From Bacillota bacterium (lineage in GTDB: Bacteria; Bacillota; Clostridia; Oscillospirales; Acutalibacteraceae), in assembly GCA_023390175.1 (NCBI GenBank), contig JAEWDK010000023.1, positions 1 through 33,209 on the forward strand: 33,209 nt of DNA. Reading direction: 5' to 3'. The notes below the pieces were generated by a model. That model was not told the origin of the DNA, did not search any database, and saw only the letters and a program-made list of their open reading frames with translations. Positions 7,901 to 15,059 of this stretch are shown here, piece by piece. The position numbers and the translations under genes are program-made. Within the stretch, counting starts at the first letter, position 1. Each line of letters opens with the position of its first letter.

Positions 7901-9019
7901 CGCCGTCCAGACGATGTCATGGCCGTAGAGCGATGCCGGAGCGTAAGCCAGCGTGACGGATTTGTCCGTGTGGGTCGTTTCCGGCAGGGCAAAGGTCAGG
8001 TCAAGCACCGGGTATACGGTTACGGTTTTGGACAGCGCTGTTTCTTTTCCTCTGGCGTTTTTCGCCGTCGCGGTCAGGGTATAGACGCCATCCTTCTTAA
8101 ATTGAATGGTACCGCCCTCCAGCCCAAGGCTTCCGGTGATGGCGGCAGCAAGCTCCACCGGCTGTTTGGAGCCGTCCGCGGCGGTTTTGGTCAGCGACCA
8201 CGCAAAGCTCTGCGTGTATTTCCATACCGGCATGACCTTGATCTCGGTATCGGTATGGGCGGTTTCCGGCAGCTCGAACCGTACCTGCGCGTCTGGGTAA
8301 TAATAGGAGCCACCGGAATCCGAGCCTCCGGGAGCTGGCGTCGGAGTTGGCGTTGGCTTCGCTGGCTCGCTGGGGGTCGGCGTCGGTTGATTCGGCTTAC
8401 TTGGGGTCGGGGCATCAGCTGCCGGGGACGATGGCGTTGACGTGGCAGGCGTCGGATCGGCCTTGCCGGTCATATCGTCGGCCTCGCCCTTGGTCACCGG
8501 GTCGTTGGGGTGGAGCTTGCCGTCGTCGGTATCCCCGATGATCCCGTCTTCTTTTCCGACGATGACATAGCCCTTGTCATCATCCGGGATATCCGACTGG
8601 TCGTCATAACCGCTGTGCCCCTGGGTGTTTTTCGCTTCGTCGTCCTGGCCTTTGACCCGCACCAGCATTTTGATGATCTCGGCGCGGGTGATCGGTTCGT
8701 CTGGTTTGAAGCCGTCCGGGTAATCGGTGGGATCAATGATTCCGGCGCTGACGAGGGCCTCAATGTACTTTTCCGCCCAATGCCCGTCAATGTCGGAGAA
8801 GGTAGGCGGGTCCTTCACCGCGCTTCCCGTGTCCAGCTTCAGCTCCTTCGCCAGATCCGCGGCAAATTCCCCGCGGGTGATGACGTCGTTTTTTCCGACG
8901 AAGCTCTCCGGGTGCAGACGGTAGGCCGTATAGACGCTGCCGCACACCAGAAGAACCAGCAGGAGAACCAGAAGCAGGACGCCTTTCTTTTTGCTTTTCA
9001 GGTTCATATGCTTTTTCAT
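4976..9019 (-). CDS. Giant S-layer-homology/Ig-like repeat surface protein
   Basis: This is a 1347-residue protein. The basic start plus hydrophobic helix at about residues 13-32 (GVLLLVLLLVLLVCGSVYTA) is a signal or anchor. Up to three S-layer-homology units follow at about residues 45-185 (FSDIDGHWAEKYIEALVSAG is diagnostic). Next come a Pro/Thr/Ser linker at about 190-240 and nine Ig-like repeats of about 93 residues, six with the motif LPETxHTD. Two PKD-like modules follow (SANDPDGDSVALEYSG and SSTDPDGDAVTYVWEG) and then a C-terminal domain with Cys residues. No LPXTG motif is seen. The S-layer domains suggest attachment to the cell wall, and the long repeat stalk suggests an adhesin. A contact role in conjugation is inference. 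Confidence 0.85.
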   Translation of the reverse strand: MKKHMNLKSKKKGVLLLVLLLVLLVCGSVYTAYRLHPESFVGKNDVITRGEFAADLAKELKLDTGSAVKDPPTFSDIDGHWAEKYIEALVSAGIIDPTDYPDGFKPDEPITRAEIIKMLVRVKGQDDEAKNTQGHSGYDDQSDIPDDDKGYVIVGKEDGIIGDTDDGKLHPNDPVTKGEADDMTGKADPTPATSTPSSPAADAPTPSKPNQPTPTPSEPAKPTPTPTPAPGGSDSGGSYYYPDAQVRFELPETAHTDTEIKVMPVWKYTQSFAWSLTKTAADGSKQPVELAAAITGSLGLEGGTIQFKKDGVYTLTATAKNARGKETALSKTVTVYPVLDLTFALPETTHTDKSVTLAYAPASLYGHDIVWTAEKDGKAVPITDILDGTLGSEGGTFTFKSKGSYTLTAAVTDETGRVFTHTESTKVYPVAGIAFTLPETSHTDTSVDVAATLTNADGLPVMWSLTKNGELAALSDELDGALTDAGGKIRFKGKGVYRLIGTLTDETGRTFEASQTVTVYPVGSVGFYLPEIAHTDTDVQVKATFQNVGTAEIQWSLIKDGKEVSLSDYVEGKLTNTDSTVRFKEKGEYMLKAAFTDPAGRTYSYSAPIKVYPIPGITYKLPETAHTDTTVTVTPETSEVGSLKVEWLLENGFGFQDWSTYVDGTLTNSGGQIRFKHAGTYDLIARITDETGRVFLYENGGKIEVLPVLDISFELPAATHTDRTVDLRTRGNNNVLPVEWTLTKDGKPVELTDALEGSLNAYGGKIQFKDVGSYTLTASMTDALGRVCSYSASTIVYPVPTVTLSTPQTWYAGEAGTVSVSGTDLESLTADWTVIRNDGGAEPYTAYTSGVLAKEGGTITFPAKGQYQLILTLTDPAGRTFINSQSLTVYPIPSMSIGIPSLTYSGDAITVTASGTELDGDTVDWLISEDGGEAKPYTEYATGSLDSSGGTLRISTDKTVSVKLRAVVADRNGRKFTFDSNAGTIKPVASFPFTFPSSVHIGSSFTVSLPSATGLEGRTLTWELTKDGSAASYTGSLTNSGGNIAVSANGSYVLTAGTTDSEGKVFRYSQGFTVTNTAPNKPTGSASVTRTAKGGNLLVNITASANDPDGDSVALEYSGNTSDSCYTVGTHTVKVRAKDAWGLTSDWTDITFTVANSAPTTPVIIRTPDGNTVVPGTAITITASSTDPDGDAVTYVWEGRPAQTSTGYPLGKNVVRVKAVDSTGAESPWAAIIFFVADASHGGGMTLTGPDSTIIENGIDGATITKYTFTVPPVSGHCGNDFGRVRGYNIITGQWDQLDYGTTTNGITFTRSLSPGIYSKLEMYYYTNHDCMYNKSNITYSVEFYFS
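5790..8287 (-). repeat. Nine degenerate Ig-like coding repeats, period about 280 bases
   Basis: Within the giant surface protein gene, the units begin with motifs such as FELPETAHTD, FALPETTHTD, FTLPETSHTD, FYLPEIAHTD, YKLPETAHTD and FELPAATHTD. Three diverged units follow (LSTPQTWYAG, IGIPSLTYSG, FTFPSSVHIG). Many units also share a G(x)I(x)FK(x)G(x)Y segment. The spacing between HTD motifs is about 270-285 bases. Confidence 0.75.
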
Positions 9020-9050
9020 TCCTCTCTCGTTTTCGGTTTTGAATATGACG

Positions 9051-9083
9051 AAAGCCGGAATCAGCGCCGCCGATCCCGGCTTT
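9051..9083 (-). terminator. Hairpin upstream of the giant surface protein gene
   Basis: A 12-base-pair stem with one wobble pair (AAAGCCGGGATC / GATTCCGGCTTT on the minus strand) encloses a nine-base loop. The T run is short (TTT), so termination would be weak. It separates the 191-residue protein gene from the surface protein gene. Confidence 0.5.
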
Positions 9084-9098
9084 CCGTCCAGGTATGGT

Positions 9099-9674
9099 TC
9101 ATAATTTTAGTTTCATGCCGCTGTCCGGCTCCGGACGCTGCGCTTCCGGAGCTTCCCTCGTCGGGAAAATGAGCTTGCCATCCTGCATTTCAAAAACGCA
9201 GCAATCCTCCCGATCACAGATCATGAGGCGGTGCTGGTAGCGGCTCTGGAGGTCGATGTACTCCCGGACCTCCAGATCATTCGCAAGCGGGACGCCGGAA
9301 GAATACCGGCCGTCCGGCAGGAAGCAGTAGCCGAAAAACTCCGGTTTCTTCGGAATTTCCGAATCCAGAGGACGAATCTGCGAGAGCTGGAGCCGCGCGC
9401 GGTCGGGAAGCAGTTCGGGCTTTAACAGGCCGAGAAGCTCACCGCGCTTTCTGATGACGCATTCTCCGTTTGAGAGGGACACGGCGCGCACGGCGTCATC
9501 GGCCGCGTTTGGAAAGCTGCCTGCACCGCCTTCGCAGAACAGGAGCTGGCGGACGCCGCGCTGGTCTTCCGGCAGAGCATCCGGATCGATGACGGCCACG
9601 AAACCGGCGATAAACATGCCGGTTTCGGTCCGGACGCAGTCCTCGGGCCCGTACCGCGATTTTTCAGTTGACAC
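9099..9674 (-). CDS. Hypothetical protein with Gly/Met C-terminal tail
   Basis: This 191-residue protein is not recognised. The start is GTG 9674 with AAGGAG upstream, overlapping the end of the AbrB-like gene by 11 bases, which suggests coupling. It is a soluble alpha/beta sequence with no membrane segment, two adjacent Cys residues (REDCCVFEM) and a C-terminus PEPDSGMKLKL that fits the tail shared by its neighbours. It is followed by a hairpin. No function can be assigned. Confidence 0.65.
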   Translation of the reverse strand: MSTEKSRYGPEDCVRTETGMFIAGFVAVIDPDALPEDQRGVRQLLFCEGGAGSFPNAADDAVRAVSLSNGECVIRKRGELLGLLKPELLPDRARLQLSQIRPLDSEIPKKPEFFGYCFLPDGRYSSGVPLANDLEVREYIDLQSRYQHRLMICDREDCCVFEMQDGKLIFPTREAPEAQRPEPDSGMKLKL

Positions 9675-9960
9675 GAAGCGGCTCCTTCCCGCCCTGAAGC
9701 TGTTCCAGCAGCTTCTCGGCTATGGCGATCTTTTTTCCCTCTGGCATGTCCCGGATCGCGGCGTAGATGAAGGCTTCCACCGCCTCCGGAGACTGGTCGC
9801 CAACCTCGATGAGATCCACCTTTTTCACGCTGACGGCTCCCTGGCTGACGCCAAGCCGGACGATGTCGCCGTAATCCATACCGGATGCGGCGCGGAGCTC
9901 TCTTGGAATGAGGACGCGGCCCTTGCCGTCCACGACCTTATACATCTGCTTTGCTTTCAT
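9664..9960 (-). CDS. AbrB/SpoVT/MazE-type DNA-binding protein
   Basis: This 98-residue protein has an N-terminal swapped-hairpin AbrB pattern (YKVVDGKGRVLIPRELRAA, then GDIVRLGV, then AVSVKKV) at about residues 7-48. A C-terminal helical region follows. Such proteins are transition-state regulators or antitoxin-like repressors. Its ATG overlaps the TGA of the upstream gene (ATGA), and its own end overlaps the start of the 191-residue gene, so the three genes form one translational unit. It probably regulates genes of this region (inference). Confidence 0.8.
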   Translation of the reverse strand: MKAKQMYKVVDGKGRVLIPRELRAASGMDYGDIVRLGVSQGAVSVKKVDLIEVGDQSPEAVEAFIYAAIRDMPEGKKIAIAEKLLEQLQGGKEPLRVN

Positions 9961-10406
9961 GCGAAGTAACCCTCCTTTTTCATAACCTCCCGCACGGTGT
10001 CGGGATGGATGCCGAAGGACCGGAATATCTCCCCGAGGCTGTCCGGCAGGCGGTCGAGGACGTCCGATTCCCGGATGATAATGGTGCCGGGGACGCAGGT
10101 GACGTCCAGATCCCCGTCGATGGGGATGCCCGCGGCCCGCAGGAGATCGTGCGGCAAGGCAAAATCGTCCGTTTCCTCAGCGTCTTCTTCGTCCTCATCG
10201 CCGCGGTCCTGCGTAAAGAAAGACAGGGACGAATCCTTCGGCGCGGCCAGCATCATCAGACCGGGAAATTCTCCATCCTCCGGGACGGTTAGGAAAGCGG
10301 ACACCTCGTCGCCGGGCCGGAACCCTTCGAGGTTCACAGGCTCCATGGGCAGAATCAGGCGGCATTCCTTGTCCACGCTTGCGGACACTTTCAAAATCTT
10401 CATCAT
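9957..10406 (-). CDS. Protein with two AbrB-like segments
   Basis: This 149-residue protein starts at ATG 10406 after AGGAGG. Two segments resemble swapped-hairpin folds: VSASVDKECRLILPMEP at about residues 7-23, and FALPHDLLRAAGI with CVPGTIIIRESD at about residues 82-112. An acidic stretch (DRGDEDEEDAEETDD) lies between them. The C-terminus is helical. It may work with the AbrB-like protein encoded immediately downstream, to which it is coupled by an ATGA overlap. The family call is tentative. Confidence 0.6.
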   Translation of the reverse strand: MMKILKVSASVDKECRLILPMEPVNLEGFRPGDEVSAFLTVPEDGEFPGLMMLAAPKDSSLSFFTQDRGDEDEEDAEETDDFALPHDLLRAAGIPIDGDLDVTCVPGTIIIRESDVLDRLPDSLGEIFRSFGIHPDTVREVMKKEGYFA

Positions 10407-10437
10407 GATTTCCTCCTAAAATTTATTTGATCTGATT

Positions 10438-11364
10438 TCACGCGGTGAGCCCGGCGGTATCGAAAAGCCCCAGCTGGACCGGCATATCCCGCAGGCGTGC
10501 GCCGGTGTCGTAGTTGGAGATCAGGACTTCGGCGTACTCGCAGCCGCTGTCGTACCGCTGCGCCAAATTGTTCAGGCGGCTGACCGTTTCGATCCGGAAA
10601 TCCTGGTACAGCTCCCGGATGAATTCGCAGTCGTTGTAGCTGACTAAAAATTTGCCTTGGCAGCCCTTCAGGGTGTCCCGCAGCCGGAAGTGATCCTCTC
10701 TGCGGAATTCCACGGCGTAGTGGCCTTCCGTCAGATAGTACGGCGGGTCGCAATAGATGAAAGCGTTTTCCCGGTCGTACTGCTTGATGAGTTCTTCAAA
10801 ATCCTTGTTCTCTATGACCGTATCTTTTAGCCTCCGGCTGCCCTGCCAAATGAGATCGAAAGTCTTACGGATATCGAAAGGCTGACAGCCGTAGCTGGTG
10901 CAGCCGCTTCCGTAGCTGTAGCGGATCACCTTGAAAAACGCGGCGGCGCGCCGGATATCGTTCATCTCGGCTCTTTCCAAAAGAATCGCCTTGATCTCGT
11001 CGAACTGGACGGGCGTCAGCTCCCGCTGGGCAAGCTTCAGCTCCTGGCGCATAAACGCGTCGGTGAATTCCTCCTGCTCCAGAAATTTTCTCAGCACAAA
11101 GAATTCATCCCGGCCGTTCAGCGGCAGGAAACCCAACTCCTTCAGGAACGCCATCGGCTGGTCGCGGACGCAGCGGAACAGGTTGGCAAGGTCGGAATTG
11201 AAGTCGTTGTAGACCTCCATGGCGGCGTCGGGTGTTCGTCCGAACAGCACCCAGCCTCCGCCGCCGAAGACTTCGATATACCGTCCGAACTCCTTCGGCA
11301 TTTTCTGATAGATGAGGTCCCGCAGCGCTTTCTTGCCGCCCACCCAGCTGATGATGCTGTTCAT
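10438..11364 (-). CDS. D12-class DNA N6-adenine methyltransferase
   Basis: This is a 308-residue protein. The start at ATG 11364 is chosen because AGGTGA lies just upstream; an in-frame upstream start lacks a site. Motif X is ISWVGGKKALRDLI near the N-terminus, motif I is VFGGGGWVLFGR, and motif IV is FIYCDPPYYL. The order X-I-TRD-IV fits the alpha (Dam/D12) class, which methylates adenine N6 using S-adenosylmethionine. No cognate endonuclease is adjacent, so it looks like an orphan methylase that may protect the element from restriction during transfer or regulate expression (inference). Confidence 0.9.
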   Translation of the reverse strand: MNSIISWVGGKKALRDLIYQKMPKEFGRYIEVFGGGGWVLFGRTPDAAMEVYNDFNSDLANLFRCVRDQPMAFLKELGFLPLNGRDEFFVLRKFLEQEEFTDAFMRQELKLAQRELTPVQFDEIKAILLERAEMNDIRRAAAFFKVIRYSYGSGCTSYGCQPFDIRKTFDLIWQGSRRLKDTVIENKDFEELIKQYDRENAFIYCDPPYYLTEGHYAVEFRREDHFRLRDTLKGCQGKFLVSYNDCEFIRELYQDFRIETVSRLNNLAQRYDSGCEYAEVLISNYDTGARLRDMPVQLGLFDTAGLTA

Positions 11365-11368
11365 CGCG

Positions 11369-11572
11369 TCACCTGCCTTTCCGGCTGCGGCTGAATCCAT
11401 CCATGTCGGTTTTCATGCAGGTGCCGTCCGGACTCCAGCAGATAAAGCCAACGCGGGGATACGGACAGCCATCACAGCGGGAGAGATCCCACGGAGAAGG
11501 TACGGTGTATTTTTTCGGAGGGCCGGTCGCTCCGGCTCCTGTTTTTTCTTCTGCTTTGGTTTCCTGGCGCAT
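11369..11572 (-). CDS. Small four-cysteine protein
   Basis: This 67-residue protein starts at ATG 11572 with AAAGGAG upstream. Its C-terminal half holds RCDGCPYPRVGFICW and then DGTCMKTD, with the spacing C-x2-C-x8-C-x6-C that could bind a metal. Its TGA lies within the ribosome-binding region of the adenine methylase gene, so the two genes are probably coupled. The family is not recognised. The gene is preceded by two terminators, making it the first gene of a new transcription unit. Confidence 0.6.
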   Translation of the reverse strand: MRQETKAEEKTGAGATGPPKKYTVPSPWDLSRCDGCPYPRVGFICWSPDGTCMKTDMDGFSRSRKGR

Positions 11573-11595
11573 GGCGCGCTCCTTTCCCGGAAAAC

Positions 11596-11628
11596 AAAAA
11601 AGGCGCCGTCTTTTTACAAAGACAGCGC
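11596..11628 (-). terminator. Rho-independent terminator (second of a tandem pair)
   Basis: The minus-strand stem GCGCTGTCTTT / AAAGACGGCGC (11 pairs, one wobble) with loop GTAA is followed by CTTTTTTG. It follows another terminator 64 bases upstream. Confidence 0.8.
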
Positions 11629-11691
11629 TCTCATTTTCCGTATACGGTTGTGTATCGATTTGACGACGACCTGCTTTTTTCCCTGAAACGC

Positions 11692-11730
11692 AAAAAGCGC
11701 CTTCCGATTCTTTTAAAATCAGAAGGCGCT
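11692..11730 (-). terminator. Rho-independent terminator (first of a tandem pair)
   Basis: The minus-strand stem AGCGCCTTCTGATT / AATCGGAAGGCGCT (14 pairs, one wobble) has a seven-base A/T-rich loop and is followed by TTTTT. It begins at the TAG stop of the 108-residue gene and should end the ArdA-like operon. Confidence 0.85.
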
Positions 11731-12055
11731 ACATATGAAACTGCATGCCCTGGTCGGGATAAAGGATGGCGAAGCGTGAGGTCTGAAGCTCCGCCGCGTC
11801 GCCGTTTTTCACAATCTCAGGATGCATCCCGATCCAGCTCAGGTCTTCCGAGGAGGCGGGCTCGGGTGGGCCCTGCCCATAACGGAAGGACTTGACAACG
11901 ACGGCGATGTATTCCGATTCGCCGCAGTCCTCCACCAGCTCCCGGTACACCTTGGAGTTCTGGATGTCCTCCAGTTCCGGTATGCCACCCATGATCCCGA
12001 TATCCCGGATGCCGGTGTTGGTTTCCAGACCGACGAGAGAAAATATCTTACTCAT
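11729..12055 (-). CDS. Hypothetical protein, last gene of the ArdA-like operon
   Basis: This is a 108-residue protein. ATG 12055 is preferred because AAGGAGG lies eight bases upstream; an earlier in-frame ATG at 12073 contains that site within its own coding sequence. It contains FSLVGLETNTGIRDIGIMGGI and YIAVVVKSFRYGQGPPEP and ends in YPDQGMQFHM, a form of the shared tail. No family or function is recognised. Its ribosome-binding site overlaps the stop codon of the preceding gene. Confidence 0.6.
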   Translation of the reverse strand: MSKIFSLVGLETNTGIRDIGIMGGIPELEDIQNSKVYRELVEDCGESEYIAVVVKSFRYGQGPPEPASSEDLSWIGMHPEIVKNGDAAELQTSRFAILYPDQGMQFHM

Positions 12056-12069
12056 GTCGCCAGCCTCCT

Positions 12070-13110
12070 TCATAGGTTCAGGCTCAAACTCTGTTCCTGT
12101 GGGGAAGGCTCGCTGAATTCATGGAGGAATGCTTGGCCGTTCCGGGCAATATACCCGTCCGCGCAGCGTTTGAGCCCCAGCCGTTCGATCTCGGACTTGC
12201 AGTAGGCGGCATAGTCAAAGTACAGGGCCGCGGTGCTGTTGGGAGCGATAATTCCTGCCCGTTCAGCAATCCGGCACCCGAACTTTTCCCAATGTTCCTC
12301 GGAAGGAATGAAATCATAGCAGTTCAGATTTTGGGAGATGTCCAGCGCCTCGTCGAGCCGGGTGCAGCCCTCCAGCTCCATTGCCGCCCGGAAATATTCG
12401 TCGAAGCAAGCCATTCCCTGTCCTTGTTCCTCCAGCACGTAACCGAGGTTATTTCCGGCGTCGATGAGCTGTTCGAGGGTCGCGTACTGACTCGCGGGAT
12501 TCGTAATGTTCCAAAGGCAGCATTTTATCTCCAGTAAAACCGCGCCGTCCCATCCTGTCACGCCGAGCGCTTCCCGCGCGGCGGACAGCTCGTCCGGCTC
12601 GCCGGTGACGGGTTCGTGGTCGGGAAGCATGAGCCACACGCCGTCCGGACAGTGAGCGGACGCCAACTTCAGCCGCATGGCCGCTTCTCCGGCTGTCAGC
12701 CTGCCGGGAGAGTCTCCGGCCGCATAGACCTGCCGGAGGGGGGAAGTCTGCTCCACAAAGCCGCCCGATGTGAAGACGCCGCCATACCGCTCCCGCAGGT
12801 CGCGTCCCCAGCGCGCCGTATCGAGAAGGGATATCCGCTTTTCGGGAACTCTCTCCCGATAGCGGGCAGTGTAGGCACCGAGCGCGGCATCGTCCGCCGC
12901 GCCAAGACAGAGGGAAAAGCTGTCGAGTTGCTCCGTCAGATTGATCAGATCCGCGGCGGTGTCGACGGATTGAAGCTGAGAGGCACCCTCCAGCAGATAC
13001 CGTTCCCGGACGGACATTTCAGAAAGACGCCAGCCAAGGTATTGTGTTTCCTCCGCCGTTCCGGGAAGTCCTTTCCACGGGTAGGGATAGGGATACGGAT
13101 ATGCTTTCAT
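12070..13110 (-). CDS. ArdA-like protein with N-terminal Tyr-Pro ladder
   Basis: This is a 346-residue protein. The start at ATG 13110 has GAGGTG upstream, formed by the end of the preceding gene. The N-terminus reads MKAYPYPYPYPWKG. The rest shares landmarks with its upstream neighbours: DTAADLINLTEQLDSF, DTARWGRDLRERYGGVFTSG, and a C-terminal region with LDEALDISQNLNCYDFIPS and FDYAAYCKSEIERLG. These resemble the ArdA-like (antirestriction) proteins of clostridial elements. ArdA proteins mimic B-DNA and block type I restriction enzymes; whether this diverged copy does so is unknown. The tail QSLSLNL only loosely fits the shared pattern. Confidence 0.55.
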   Translation of the reverse strand: MKAYPYPYPYPWKGLPGTAEETQYLGWRLSEMSVRERYLLEGASQLQSVDTAADLINLTEQLDSFSLCLGAADDAALGAYTARYRERVPEKRISLLDTARWGRDLRERYGGVFTSGGFVEQTSPLRQVYAAGDSPGRLTAGEAAMRLKLASAHCPDGVWLMLPDHEPVTGEPDELSAAREALGVTGWDGAVLLEIKCCLWNITNPASQYATLEQLIDAGNNLGYVLEEQGQGMACFDEYFRAAMELEGCTRLDEALDISQNLNCYDFIPSEEHWEKFGCRIAERAGIIAPNSTAALYFDYAAYCKSEIERLGLKRCADGYIARNGQAFLHEFSEPSPQEQSLSLNL

Positions 13111-13115
13111 CTCTT

Positions 13116-14339
13116 TCACCTCATTTCCATCTGAGGCCCGGGCCGGTTCAGGCACTGCTCCACCGTCCGGCCGTTTCGGGAGACGAGGATGCCGTAATCG
13201 GTGACGGAGGCGAGGTTGTGCTCCATGAGCTTTTCGCCGTAATGATGGAGAGCCGCGTCGCCGGAAAACAGTTCCTCTTTCAGCGGGATGGAGCATTTCG
13301 CGAGCTCGGCTTTCGCGTAGTCCGCGGGAGTCGCGGCTTCCCGCAGAAGAGAAAACTCGTCGGCCTGATACGCAAGATCAAGCGCTTCGTCCAGCGAGAT
13401 ATCATCAGGCACCGCCGACAGCATGGCCTTGAAGACAGGGATGCCACCCTCCCGGTCGAGGTGCTGGAGCTGTCCGGCCAGTTCATTGACCAGTCCGTAG
13501 CAGTCGCCGTTTGTGGCTTCCAGCTCGTCGGTGATCTTTTCCGTCAACCGGGGGACGGCGCAGTCCACGGCGGTAAACGCGCATTCCTCCGGAGAGGCCG
13601 CCTCCACTTCCTTTACCGCGTGAAAAAGCTCCTGATCGCCGGCAGGCAGCTTCAGGAGCGCGGAGACGTCGTTGTCATATTCGGGGTCGTTGAAGCGTCC
13701 TTTGGTCACGCGAAGGAGCACGGTATAGTCCGGCTTTTCGATGGGGACGGCCTCTCCGCTCTGGTACAGCCGCGCGATGATGCCGTTCTGCACCACATAC
13801 CCGTGCGGCGTGAAAACGCCGCCCTCGCCCTCGCGCATCTCCCTGCCGATCTTGCCGAAGTCCAGCCATGCGTAGACGTTGTCCGGTACGCTGTCGAGCT
13901 GCGGGACGAATCCGTTTTCCGCGTAGAATTTGCCGAGGGATTCGTCGTCGTGCGCTTCGTAGGCAATCTGACAATGCTCCATGCTGGCGGTCATGTTGAT
14001 GAGCCGGTCTACGGGGATCGGTTCGTAGTTTTTCTGCACGGCGTCCATCATCACTATGCCCTCGAAGCAGTCCAGTTCCCAATCGCTGAGCGAGGAGAGA
14101 CGCTGGCACAGGTGATTCAGCTCGTAGAGATTGGAACTCGGGCTGAGAAACTGCGGCAGGTAGTCCAGCTCGCAGCTCAGAATCTCCGTGGAGTAGACGA
14201 CGCGCTCATCCGTAACGCGCGCTTTGTCCAGCGAGTCCAGAATTTCATAGGGCGCGGTGGGTAGAGCGAGGGTCGCGGAGGTGCTTGCCCCGAACGGGCC
14301 GGGGCAGCTGATTTCCAGCTCCATGATTTTGCTATTCAA
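13116..14339 (-). CDS. ArdA-like antirestriction-family protein
   Basis: This 407-residue protein has a TTG start at 14339, eight bases after GGGAGG; an ATG at codon 6 (14324) is the alternative but is poorly spaced. Landmarks are LPQFLSPSSNLYELNHLCQR, PVDRLINMTASMEHCQIAY, AWLDFGKIGREMREGEGG and ISLDEALDLAYQADEFSL, all paralleled in the neighbouring 388- and 346-residue proteins. It is acidic overall, as expected for a DNA-mimic family. The start lies inside the end of the DUF4314 gene, and the tail RPGPQMEMR encodes part of the next gene's ribosome-binding site. Confidence 0.6.
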   Translation of the reverse strand: MNSKIMELEISCPGPFGASTSATLALPTAPYEILDSLDKARVTDERVVYSTEILSCELDYLPQFLSPSSNLYELNHLCQRLSSLSDWELDCFEGIVMMDAVQKNYEPIPVDRLINMTASMEHCQIAYEAHDDESLGKFYAENGFVPQLDSVPDNVYAWLDFGKIGREMREGEGGVFTPHGYVVQNGIIARLYQSGEAVPIEKPDYTVLLRVTKGRFNDPEYDNDVSALLKLPAGDQELFHAVKEVEAASPEECAFTAVDCAVPRLTEKITDELEATNGDCYGLVNELAGQLQHLDREGGIPVFKAMLSAVPDDISLDEALDLAYQADEFSLLREAATPADYAKAELAKCSIPLKEELFSGDAALHHYGEKLMEHNLASVTDYGILVSRNGRTVEQCLNRPGPQMEMR

Positions 14340-15057
14340 GTCTCATTCCTCCCATCCGCTGGCCCTGCTCCAGCTCGTCCCGCGTCATGATGCTCCAGCT
14401 TTGATCGCAGCTCCACAGGCTGACGTAAAGCTCGCCGTCCCCGGTTTTGATCGGACGCTGCTCGAACCCTTCTCCAAACCCGTCCGCTGCTTGACCGACG
14501 ACGGCGTCCTTAAGCTGTTCCAGTTCCGCGCCGGTAAGCTCGCCGCGCACCCGGCACTCGGCCACACCCATCAGGCGGCCGTCCACTTCCTCCACCGTGA
14601 AAACATAGGATTGCACCTTGCGGTTCAAATTGTCGTCCTTGCCGTAGTATTTCATGAGGCCACGTTCCGCTTCCTCCGGCCGCCATTCTTTCAGAAGGGC
14701 GGCAAGGATGTGATCTTCATGAGAAAGGACCGTCCAGCCGTCAAGCTCAATGGGATCATCGTCCATGTCGCCGTATTCGTTGCGCTCATAACTTCTGACG
14801 GTGAGCGGCATGTACAGCTTCAGCGTCTGAAGCGGCTGCGGAATGGCGGAAAAGCGATCCTCACCGGGGATGAGCGCGAGGGTGCGGCCGTTGTCCCATT
14901 GCATCTGAAGCTGGCCCGCGTCGTCAACGAAATCGACGGTTCCCTCGGTACCGGACGGCACCGGGGCGTAGGGATCGCGCATCTCCGTGAGCCGGATGCG
15001 GGTGCCGGGCGGATACTGCTCCTTCATGAATTTCACCCATTCGGGATTCTGTCTCAT
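14332..15057 (-). CDS. DUF4314-domain protein
   Basis: This 241-residue protein begins with a DUF4314-like domain at about residues 1-75: YPPGTRIRLTEMRDPYAPVP, then GTEGTVDFVDDAGQLQMQWD and NGRTLALIPGEDRF. The rest (LKLYMPLTVRSYER, then RPEEAERGLMKYYGKDDNL) is an acidic region commonly joined to that domain in clostridial elements. No function is established. The tail EQGQRMGGMRLE shows the shared pattern, and its codons GGA GGA supply the ribosome-binding site of the next gene. It starts two bases after the LPD28 gene ends. Confidence 0.7.
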   Translation of the reverse strand: MRQNPEWVKFMKEQYPPGTRIRLTEMRDPYAPVPSGTEGTVDFVDDAGQLQMQWDNGRTLALIPGEDRFSAIPQPLQTLKLYMPLTVRSYERNEYGDMDDDPIELDGWTVLSHEDHILAALLKEWRPEEAERGLMKYYGKDDNLNRKVQSYVFTVEEVDGRLMGVAECRVRGELTGAELEQLKDAVVGQAADGFGEGFEQRPIKTGDGELYVSLWSCDQSWSIMTRDELEQGQRMGGMRLE

Positions 15058-15059
15058 TT

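Noticed and set aside
5790..8287. CRISPR or other noncoding array suggested by the regular spacing
   Set aside because: The units are about 280 bases, degenerate, and maintain one reading frame encoding Ig-like repeats.
5033..8440. Long open frames on the plus strand across the giant surface protein gene
   Set aside because: They are antisense shadows produced by GC-rich codon bias and repeats. They lack ribosome-binding sites, while the minus-strand frame encodes clear domains.
10438..11364. Adenine methylase as part of a local restriction-modification pair
   Set aside because: No endonuclease gene is adjacent; its neighbours are a four-cysteine protein and AbrB-like regulators, so it is treated as an orphan.
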